From NCBI RefSeq assembly GCF_910596095.1, contig NC_056544.1, forward strand, positions 7,518,655-7,582,654: a stretch of DNA of 64,000 nt, written 5' to 3'. The position numbers and the translations under genes were made by a program. This document shows positions 1 through 10,800 of this stretch, piece by piece. How positions within the stretch are numbered: position 1 is the first letter of the stretch; each line of letters opens with the position of its first letter. Source of the DNA: Thunnus maccoyii. Lineage: Eukaryota; Chordata; Actinopteri; Scombriformes; Scombridae. A model generated the notes under the pieces. The model had not been told where the DNA came from. It made no database searches and saw only the letters and a program-made list of their open reading frames with translations.

Positions 1-48
1 TCACTCTCATTTCACTGCTGATTTACATCCCTGTAAATCCTCACTGAC

Positions 49-876
49 CTGTTCCTTCAGGGGCGACCACTCGGGGTCATCACGGCCATTATCTTCAGTA
101 AGGAGGATGTCTGGTGGAATGAGGCACCCCTCCTCCTCCTCCTCCTCCTCCTCCTCCTCATCCCCCTCCTCCTCCCTGTACTCTCTCATACAATCCCCAT
201 CTGAGGGGAGTGGGGAACCTGTGGAGAAGAGGGGGGAGGGGTTAAGACCCTAACAGAGGCACATACATTCCTTTACACTGGGTCTGCAGTAACAACAGTT
301 CTCAACTACACATTAACAAATGCACACGGAGCATGCAATGATTATGTGCATACACAGTAACAGTCAAAAGTTGCTTCTAATCATTTGAATGAGAAATGTG
401 TCCAAACTTTTGACTGGTAACGTTACTGTTTGCATCAAACTTCAAATATCCAGACTGCATAAAAATCTGCTAGACATTGTTGCCGATTGACTAGTGTAGT
501 CAAAATTCTTAAAATCAACTAGTCTCTCTAGCCTCTAGACTGCAACCCCCCTCATGCATCTGTTTCTGCAGCCTAGCCATGGACCCAAACAGGAAGTCAT
601 AGCATTTAAATGTCCAGAACACATACCAGAAAGCTGTAACTGCGCATTAATGTCTTCGTCCACTTGCACGCCGATGCTGCGTTTTCTGTTTCCTTTCGAT
701 AAACTCTCCACGGTTTCATTTTCCTTTCCGTCCTCGGTGCGGCCCAGCTGCACATCCAGAGCCGAGGCTCGGTATCTGCTCTCGAACAGTTTGGTTAACT
801 CCACCGAGGCGACTTTGACCAGCGCAGCCAGAACAGACTCCACCTGCGCCTGGATGTCCACGACGCCTGCCGACAT
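49..876 (-). CDS. N-terminal exons of a teleost zinc-finger-type protein (partial, runs off left edge)
   Basis: Coding exon 1 is 627-876, starting at the ATG at 874-876 (MSAGVVDIQ...), and ends at a GTATGT donor. Exon 2 starts at 218 after a CACAG acceptor and most likely ends at 49, where CAG is followed by a GTCAGT donor. The two exons join in frame (250 + 170 bp = 140 codons). The short helical start (about residues 5-35, IQAQVESVLAALVKVASVELTKLFE) is the N-terminal module seen in many fish C2H2 zinc-finger genes, often followed by an acidic exon. Exon 2 carries a run of ten Glu from GAG repeats (about 138-167). No zinc finger lies inside the window, so the family call rests on this module only. 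If the donor at 43-48 is ignored the frame continues to a TGA at 7-9, which would give a short protein without fingers; I consider that less likely. Confidence 0.55.
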
Positions 877-1360
877 TTTTGGCTGCCGTTGTCGTGCAGG
901 AGTCCGCAACGTTTATGTAAAAAAACTGAATAAAAAGGAAGTTGAAATCTGCAGAGACCTTTATTTAGCTTCCGTCGACAGCCACATGGCTTGCAGAAAG
1001 AAGGGGCGTGTCACGCGCAGGCGCGCCAAACTGAAGAGCTGGGACGGGCGGGGCTAAGAAGATGAGACGAACCGACATAAACAAAGATGAAGCTCATTGA
1101 TGTTGTTTTTCGATCGCTAAAAAATCCCGTATGTCTCACGTTCTCCATTTTTGTCCTTAATTTCTTGTCTCCATCTCTTTTTATTTGGATTTTTTTCAAA
1201 TCATGGAAGTGTTTGAGATGTCTTACTGTTTTAAGTGTTTTTAAATCCTAACCAAAACAAAGAAAGTGAGGCACAAGAATGCAAATACTTTCATTGTTGG
1301 AGGGTACAACAGTTTGAAGAGCAAAACTGTGGCTATTATTATACATGAAAATAGCCATAG

Positions 1361-1590
1361 TTACATATCCCCTCCAGACATGTATAAAGACAGACAAAAA
1401 TACTCTGCTTGGAACAATAATGTGTGTCTGACATGTTTTTCCACATATAGCCTATATAATTACCACATTAGAATGGGCCTACTTAAAGTAAGTTGAATAT
1501 TGGGCCACAATCGACTTGCAAACTAGTTTTGATGTCACAAATAATACTCATAGGCCCACCCCTTAAAATCTGGAAATGTGTAGATGTCTT
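1361..1590. mobile_element. Degraded copy of a TTAA-end MITE family
   Basis: The stretch containing CCCCTCCAGACATGTATAAA and the following text resembles the copies at 6336-6839, 33528-33971 and 61005 onward (shared phrases include CTCTGCTTGGAA and TGACATGTTTTT). Ends are eroded, so the limits are approximate. Confidence 0.5.
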
Positions 1591-2007
1591 TTAAAAGTGA
1601 CAGAAATTACAGGTGGCCATGTTAGGGGTTAAAAAGACAACACAAACCTATCAAAGGTGGAAGTGTCTTTAATACAATTTGCAAAATGTGTCTTCTCCCA
1701 CTGTAACTTAAGGGCTTCCAGCTGGTGGAGATGTCTTCTGATAAACAGACCCATGACCTCATTAGTTAGCAACTCCGTACACACAAGACTGTATTTATGC
1801 TTGACAGATGTGTACACCATTTTCCACAGAAACGTTGGGATTTATGTGCACAGTTCATTGGGAAAATGTGTCCACATCTACAGTATGAGACTGCTTGAGG
1901 AAGAACACTAAGCTTTAAAAATATGTCGCAACCTGAACCAGCTGCTATTTCAAACCACATGTGTGTTCTTTTTGCCTTAGTACCGGTATTTGTGTGCAAA
2001 TTGATGA

Positions 2008-3746
2008 TTAAAGGATAGGTTCACCATTTTTTAAGTCTGTCTTAAAACAATAGTCAGATGCCCATATGAACATTAAAAGAGGTTTTCCTCACTGTAATCA
2101 TTCCTCCTGTTCATACTGGCTGTTAAAAGATCCCCTTCTGATGTGCTTTCAATGTAAGTGATGGAGGCCAAAATCCAGTGTGTCCACCAGGCCAAGAGCC
2201 AGTAATGGGCCTGGGCAGCACTGGTTCACCCAGCCAAGTTTGATCAAAATACATTTTGTAACAATAAATATAAAACATATGTAGGGAAATAAATAAATAT
2301 AAACTTGATTCATTGCTGACTTGTTGTGTGTGTTGAATTTGTCTTCTGATTAGAAGTGTTGAAATAAGTCGTAGGAAGTCCCAGGACTGTAATTGGTTGC
2401 TCTGGGTCTGACACGCAGACCTTCCTGAGCTGCCTTTAGCCAACTTGCTAACTGGTTTTTCAGGTGATGTAACATTAACACTACAACAATGGCTAAACAA
2501 AGTTTTTAATGTATATTTTTTAATAAGCAAGAGTTGAGGAAGAAGACACGCCACTGGCTCCATTGACTGAGTCCACCAGACTCATCAGCCCACAATGAGG
2601 TCAGCCTGGTCGCTGGCTCCCTGGTGGTATAGCGCTTTTGTCCTTGTCAGCCTATTGCGGGGTCACCCACCAATTTATGTGCAATTTGCGAACCACATTC
2701 ACAGCCGAATTTGTAGGTGCTTCCCTGCACAGTCAAGAATGGAAAACTGAGATGCTTCTCATCAAAGTGGTATGGATAGTTTTCTTGGTTGGAATAAAGT
2801 GTAAGGACGCGGTTTTCTGTAAAATGTGCAGGCTGGTTATTTGTGAACTGAGCGGTACTGAGCCAACAATGGCTTTAGGCTATAATGGAGGCATGAAGGA
2901 TATGTTATATGTACAATGGGAACACCTTCTCTGTTGTGGGGGTTCATGTTTAGTTGCCACTTTGTGCAGTAAAATAGTTAATTAACAGTGTGCTGCGGAG
3001 CTGATGGGCAGCTGTATACTGTAGCCTATTTTAGGTGGGATGGGCTGTAAGAGATTGCACTTTGTCTGTACTATTGTGTACAGCCTTTATAGACTGATGC
3101 TCTATTGGTTGAACATTTTGGATAGGCGGTGTTTGGCTGTTATTGCCTTTTTGATGCAGAATGTTGCAAAGTAAACTGGTTGCTGTTTTTTTCAGTTTGT
3201 CTATGTTTGTTTGTTTTGGATGGTGGATGGCCCATCCACTTTTGTATTTGCCTACCCAAATTACAATTTCTGCCTACGCCACTAGTGTCCACACAGTCAT
3301 TTTGTGCAAAAACACATTTAAAAGCTTATCGGAGGCTTCAGCAGTCTGAGTTAATCATACCAAGTGGATATCTGTCACATTTATAGTCTTTTTAGCTTCA
3401 GATTCCCTCTTTGTGTTTCCTCAGACAATGTTTTTCTGTTGAGCTGTGGTGGAAGTATAGTAACAAAAAGAGGAACTTTAGATCTAAAAAGACTGTAATG
3501 TTGAAAGATATCTACTTGATTTGACTCATTTGGATGGCTGAAGCTTAATATTAGCTTCAGATAAACCTATAAAGTGCACAGAAGGAGGCTTGTGGATTTT
3601 GGGCCCCATCTATTACATTGTAAGTGCATTATGAAGGGATCCTCTAATAGTCTGTATGAACAGAAGAGAAACCTATTTCAATGTTCATTTGGGCACCTGA
3701 CTATTGTTTTAAGATAGATTTGAAAAATTGTGAACCTGTCCTTTAA
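2008..3746. mobile_element. Palindromic TTAA-end DNA element (MITE) interrupted by a second insertion
   Basis: The left end (2008 onward, TTAAAGGATAGGTTCACCAT) and the right end read in reverse complement (from 3746, TTAAAGGACAGGTTCACAAT) match over about 170 bp with few differences, giving long terminal inverted repeats. TTAA stands at both ends, as expected of piggyBac-type target duplication. The inner parts around 3290-3440 and 3440-3590 are also roughly mirror images. The stretch 2188-3284 breaks the palindrome and is a later insertion. No transposase is encoded. Confidence 0.75.
2188..3284. mobile_element. hAT-like non-autonomous insertion nested in the palindromic element
   Basis: The 8-bp sequence GTGTCCAC occurs just outside both ends (2180-2187 and 3285-3292), as expected for an 8-bp hAT target duplication. 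The inserted 1,097 bp begins CAGGCCAAG and ends GCCTACGCCACTA. Terminal similarity is weak (CAG...CTA). No transposase frame is present. Confidence 0.6.
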
Positions 3747-4730
3747 ATTACTTCCCTTTTTGCTTTGTGATACTGTAAATCTTTTTGGGTGGGGACCCTT
3801 CTTTCCCTCCCTCTCTGTGTGGATTCTTGAATGACACAGACACCACTTTCCATATAAAAGCTGGGATTTATATACCCAATGCAGTGACTTACACGTACTG
3901 GCTTTAAGTGTGTAACTCTGTCAGACATTGATCGGGGCACACACAGTTTTGGAACTGTGTGTGTCCGGATCTGAAGCACATTTAGCCTTTACTACACGAC
4001 AGTGGGGAAATAAATAAATAATAAAATAAATAATGTCCAAGCTGTCATTTATTTAAGACTTTACAGTAAGTAAATTCTCTTGTTACAAAAATAGAATATG
4101 GCTGTTGTTATATTTCATCATCGTAGAAAACATCCATATGATGTACAGCACTTTCAGTGTACAGCGTTACATTGATTTCACAGAGTAGGCTGGTGATACT
4201 TAAGACCCATCAGAAAAACCTGCTAGCACCTTTGGATTTGACTTCAGTTGTTTCGATACTGGGGCAAACAAGAAAATAAGTGAACATAAAGAAAACACAT
4301 TTAAACTGCAACAGACTTCACAGATGGACTCAGACATAATGCATACAACATTACAACCCTCCAGTACTTTGGAAAATAAAAACTCTCATAATATAAAAAT
4401 CACTAGCAGTAGATGGCAAGGTTTTGAAATAATTTCTTTTTTTTATTGTACCAGACAGTGTTACATGTGGGAATAGAGTCACTGTGGGATCTTAGAACGT
4501 ACTTTGTTACATGGAGGATTAGTGAATAAGTCGGGGGAGAGGGATAAACGAGAAATGGAATATTGTTCTGGCGAGATGCAGCGTGAGGATGATGAAAAGA
4601 TGAGATATCAAAATGAACTGACGAATTCAACGTAAGAACTAGTTACAAAAGAGGATGATTTGACACAGTTAATGATGTTGACTCTTGAAACTGCATTGGT
4701 CAGACTTATAGTAAATTATGACTCAATGAT

Positions 4731-4854
4731 TTAGAAATCATCGTCGTCATCATCATCGTCGTCGTCATCATCATCATCGTCATCATCGTCGTCGTCATCA
4801 TCGTCGTCATCATCATCGTCATCATCGTCATCATCATCATCGTCGTCGTCATCA

Positions 4855-4889
<35 letters not shown>

Positions 4890-7800
4890 ATCATCATCGT
4901 CATCATCATCATCATCATCATCATCGGGATCGATTTCACCTGACAGAACATCTTCAATCCAGTCCTCCAGCTCGTCTACGGTTGGCAAGTCTTCGCCATC
5001 TTCCATGTCCATCCACACACTGTCAGCCTGCAGAGCGAGGAAGAACATATAAAACCAACCAGCTCCGCTGTAGATTTTCTGCCTTAAAGGTGCTTCTTCT
5101 TCACTGCCCGCAAAAGCATTATATGTTTTGCAAGCTGGCAAAGCATAGTGCGGTTTGAAATGTAAAAAACTGGCTTTGCAAATGTTTTATGAGGAAGGAA
5201 ATGCAGTCAACATGTTGTTAGACGTCAAAGATAAACACAATTTGCTTTGGTGAGAAACACTGAATGTAAACACAACTTTTGTTGTACAAAAAAACTCCAC
5301 CAGGTACCTTAAAAGAGACAGTTTTTGAGAAGGGTTGTAGCTTTTGAGGTCGATTCAGCGGACTCAAAACAAACATGTAGATACAGCGTTGACGTACTCA
5401 CATACTCAGTGACATATACAGGACTGAATTAACCTGCTAGGAGTACCCAGTTGGAAATCCAGCCCAGGGTACATATGTACAACAGAGTGCAGCAAAACAC
5501 ACAAATGCATGAACCATCTATTAATAAAGTACCACGAATATAACTCACATCGTCAGCATCAACAACACCAATCTGAGGGTGGGACAGGTCAATTCCAAAA
5601 GTCTTCTCCCAGTGTGGCAGGAGCTGCAGGGAAAATGAACATGAATTTTGTGAAAAATATGTTTTATTGTGCTTGATAAACTTTCTCATCTTCATCATTA
5701 AATCTTAGTTCTCAGTTGATTGTCAGTTTAACCTCTCCAAAGCAGTCGCTCTGGTTTCTGCATATTGCACTGTGGTCATATTCTTACCAGGGGGAAGTCA
5801 TCGGGGTCAATCCAGACGATGCTGAGGTCAGGGTTGTGTGTGTTATCCTCTGCAACTTGCTTCAGGATCTCCAGGAACTCAAAGCCATCTGAAGAGCGGA
5901 GACAAAGACCACATTGAAAATAAAACCAAACAATTGTAATTTGCTTTAAAGGGGCGGTAGAGGTGAATGTTATATTTGCTGATTCTTTATTACTGCTTTA
6001 TTCTAAATTTGCAGATGTTGATTAGTCATATTAGTAGGGGCTCCTCATGTCAGTAGTATTTTTACATTTAATATAGGGTTCCTTTACCCAGGTCAGACTC
6101 CTCTGCAAAAGCAACAATGTGTTCACCATCAACATCGTCATCCTGTGGAAACAATAAAGACAAAATGAACACACATGGGAAAACTTAATCTTCAGTCATC
6201 CATGATGTTGTGTTTAGAGCATTAAAGTTCTTACCCAGATCTCATACATATTGTGTGGTTGCAGCTTCCTCAGGGTTGGTCTTCAAAATCAAAGAGAAAT
6301 TATATTATATGCATTTTGCTTTTCATTCTGGAAGGTTAAAGACACCTTCCAGACATGTTTTAGGACATAAATATCCTCTGCTTGGAATAATAAATTCTCT
6401 CTGTCATGTTTTTTTACATGAAAATGTTCAGTTACCTTGTGAAAAACGCTATGACTCTAACTCTATACTCTACTCCTTCACCCTCATGGAAAAATCCAGA
6501 ATCTATGAATATGCAAATATTTTTCATTTCAGAAGTTTAACTGCTGGACACAAGATGTCTTCTACTTCACTGTAGGATTCAGGTTTTCACATCATGCCAG
6601 TTGTATACTGGCCCTTGATTGGCTCAAAACTAGTTGGAATGTCAAATATCATGCTCATAGGTTTTGTCTTAAACTCAGATTTAAGGTGAGCACAGAGAAA
6701 CTTTCCTCTTTCAGCAGATGAATGTGAAAACAGCCTTCTAGTCTCAAACTGCACATACATCATTCTGCAAAGTGAAGCTCATACATCCAACTGAAGTAAC
6801 AAGAGGAAAAACATGTTTTTGACTGGAGGGGGACTTTAAGTTTTTCCCTCATGAGATCATTCTAGCACAAACGGGACTCACCTGTCATTATCTTCAATGA
6901 ACTTCACCAGCTCCTCCTCAGTGTAAGGTTTTCCAGGGATGGCCACTGGATCGTCACAGAAGGATTCATAGAAGTCCACCTCATTAGGCTTCAGATCCAG
7001 AGCCTTAGCAACCTGTAACACAGGATCAAAAGGATTGGACCAAGAATAAAACACCAGAGAATCATATGATATGGTGTGATGATGGTTTAAGTCAAAATGA
7101 AATGAAAAATGCCTTTTTAACAATTTTAGATCACATCCCTGGTCACACTGTGCACCTGTTTAACAATATATGCCCCAAAGATGACAAAAAATCAATTTCT
7201 TCATATTTTTCAAAATCCAATCATCATCCATCATGGATGGAATGCAACAAGGAATTGAAATGCAGACATTGTGATTATGTGGCATGCATGAATCTTAACC
7301 AGTAACCTACCAGAGCATGCCAGAAAATTTTTACTGAGGAAGATATACAGTACAACAATAAAAACGTGGTCATGTAGATACTATATGTATTGTGTGTGTT
7401 TTAATTCAATAAAGAGAAAGAGTGATAAAACTTTTAACAGACACATCAATTTGTTTTGAATGTTCAGCCTCCAGAACTAGACAATGTGTAGATCAGTTTT
7501 TTTTTCATAATTTAGAATTTCTTATCTAGAAAAACTGATCTACAAACTGTACTTCTAACCCTTATATAAGAATGAGCAATCAATCTTGAAAATGACTACT
7601 TTTCAAAGGTCTGAGCATCTCCCTGGGGTACCTCAAGGCTCGATTCATGGCCCATTGCTTTTTTAAAAAAAGACTAAGATTTTTTTTTGAGCCATGTGTA
7701 GGAATAACACCACACTGGTTAATGTAAAATAAATCACATGCAATAATATGTATGACATATGATTAACACATTTTTGAAACAGAGTTTGAATTTCCATAAT

Positions 7801-10800
7801 ATCAAATGAACTTTTACAGAGTTTACGCATTTAGTAGCATTTTATGACTAATTCAGACACTTATTGTGCACTAAAAAAAGAGTGGAGGAGAGTGAGGGAC
7901 TCAAAGGAATGCAGCCTCTACTAAAATTTATGACTTAAGAGATAGTGAGCTAGCAGAAGGGAGGGTGGCCCATCCAGTTTGGGGCAGTCTGATTGTATGT
8001 GAAAAGAGAAACAAAGTTGTTAATTTCCAAAATTGTCCATTTTCCTCCCATGGCTTTTGGAGGAAGGCACAGGTTTTCAGTCCTGTTTATGTCTCCTTGA
8101 CATCCTTATGCCTTTAGGTCAGAGGTCATTCAGTTCCTGCACCTACATAGACAGACTGGTACATTGGTGCTTTTAGCTAAATGCTATTGTATATGTACAT
8201 GTACATTTATATATATATATATACACAATGATATGTTCACCACACACACACATGTATACAGTTTACACATATTTTTTGTGTTTTGGATTTAGTTTGGTTT
8301 TTAGTTTTTCCTATATTTGAGGTTGTTCGGTCTTGAGTACATGATGTTTCCTTCGTCCCTTGCACATATTATTGTTCAGTTTTACTATGCTGTATGTATT
8401 TATGACTTTTAAGTGTGTCTGATTTACTTAACCATAAATAAACCATAATTACTCACCTTGGGATTGAAGGTGGCAAAGAACAGGATGTGAGGATGGAACT
8501 CTTCAGCAGCGTCGGCAAAAGCCTCAAAATCTGAAATTTTATAGGCATCCATCAAGTTGTTTCAGTAGATCGGCCCCTGTATGAAATATCTAAGAATGTA
8601 GACTTGTTGCTCTCAGCATTAATGTAACTCTTTGTATGCTCACTTGAAAACCATTTTAAAATAAAATCAGTCTGCACAAAATCAACATTAAATCAAGCAG
8701 CCTGAGCCAGATCATGGTTACATTTGTCTGATATGCAGCAATTATATTGAAAATCAGCTGTAAGCAAAAAGATTGAAACAAGTTATCATGCTATCACAGT
8801 GCAGATTCTTACGTTCTGACTTGTGACTCTTAAAGTAGCCCACCAATTTGATCTCCTCGTCGATGTTTTTAAAGCCTTTCAGTTCCCTACTATTGTCAAT
8901 AATTTCCACTGGGTCTTCAAGAACCTATGAAGGAAATAAGGGGCCGTGGTGGAGAGGGTAGGAGACAGCAGAGATAGGTGAGATAGAAAAGAAGAATCCA
9001 GAGTAAGGTGATGTGGGTTACATGAAAAGAACTAAAATTTGTATTTAGACACTCTTTTTTTTGCTAAAAACTGGGAGCTATTAACTGGGAGATTATATCC
9101 TCACGAACATCATAGATGAACTCCACAAGAGTGTCTGCTGCAAGCTCTCCATCGTACTCTATGACTTCATCTGGTGTGAAGATGTAGATGCTGTCGGACT
9201 CCTCAAGGCCTAAGGGGAAAAAGAACATAATAAGTGTTTAACCTAAAGTTTAGACCGGACCAAATGTCTGACATTTTAATTGGCCTCATCCTTGCCATAT
9301 CTTTTATATTTATCATGTGTAAGAATATGAAAGTAAACAGGTTAGTTTAAATTATTACACACGACAGATTAATAGTCAAGAGGCTGAGATAGTGATACCG
9401 GTGAGTCTCATTTTGCATATTGACCAAAACTCTGCAGCTGTGTTTATTTCATTGAGTGTTTACCTAATTTCTTTGCAACAGCCTTATCTTGCTTTGCATC
9501 AAGGAGGCCGACTCCAATTTCCTCATCATCAAACTCATCCAGGACCTGGGCTGCAAGCTGTGAAACAAAGACACTGTCACAGCACTGGAGACACAATCCT
9601 GACAGTTTAGTATATAAAACATGGGAAACACATGCCTGTGTGAGTGTGCTTAATGTTCGTGTCCATATCTTATGCATTTGAAAGCATTCAACACTGTCAT
9701 TTACACCTTTTTCACAAAGTTGTCTCACTCAGTGGTTTCATTACCATAAAAGCCTGCTTTTCAGAGCGCTGCTTATGCACTTTCTAAATCTGTATGAAAC
9801 TTGAACCTCATGACTGACAGTTAGTTTCACCAATGGCGATTCCACATTCACAGGCCGACTGCACTGAGGAAGTAGTTTGAGGGTTGTCTCAGTGTATTTG
9901 GAGGATAAAAAGTACGCACACACACACACACACATACACACTGGTGGCAGAGATCTTGAGCAGCTGCTTTTACTGGCATAAATAGTGTGACTAACCAGAC
10001 TGTCTTGCAGTTTGTTGTGCAGATAATTCTGAACATTTCTTTTAACTTGAAATTGCAGAAGGGTGGGGCACAGTGGAGCGATTCAGAAATCGCAGCTTAG
10101 CAGCAGTTAAGTTGCAAAGTATGAAAAATAATATCTTACAGCTATACACAATTTAAATAATGTATGATTTTAAATGCAAATTAAATGTTTTGCTGTGGTA
10201 ACTTTAGCTTTTTTGGTGAGTCATTGGTACATTTTGTTGCAGACTCCACCCTTTTGGTATTTAAGTAGGCTAAAATAACCATTTGAAGGGCAAATGATTA
10301 AGGCGAGTAAGGCTTCATACTGTGCAAATAACTGAAGGATACATTTGAGGATCGATTGCAATCTACTTTTAAAATTACTTTCCATTTTCCTGGAACTACT
10401 TAAATAGAACTAATAAATTTCTATATTTAAACATTTCAACAAATCTGTTTTTTTTCCATTCAACATTTTCAATTTAACAAGGGCATTTTCTGCAGGTATT
10501 CCTTAAAGATAAATGTGTATTTGCATAGATCAACTAGAGGTTAGATGTTTATCTTGATTTAAACGTATCATATGAAAATACATTATCTCTGACAAGTAAT
10601 CTGTAACAATCTTCAGATTTCATAGCTTTATATCTGCTGCAAAGTTGTTTTTGGGCATTGATGTTCTGAATGTATATGTGCAGTAATATGGCTGATATCG
10701 TCTTTTAAGGGTAACTGAACCTCCCAAACTACATGTAAAGTAAAACCAACAGCCTCTGTATGTGGGATGGCATTTCACAGCTTGACATCTGCATGTTTTT

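Larger units (their letters stand above)
910..4730. other. Intergenic region between the zinc-finger gene and casq1, plus casq1 3' UTR
   Basis: No coding exon is recognisable. The stretch holds a fragment of the TTAA-end repeat family (about 1361-1590) and the nested transposon pair at 2008-3746. The right part (about 4050-4730) is the probable casq1 3' UTR; minus-strand AATAAA signals lie at 4048-4053 and 4442-4447. Confidence 0.6.

Noticed and set aside
4706-4957. Met/Thr-rich open frame over the casq1 tail repeat
   Set aside because: It is the shifted frame of the GAT/GAC triplet run; the Asp frame is contiguous with calsequestrin.
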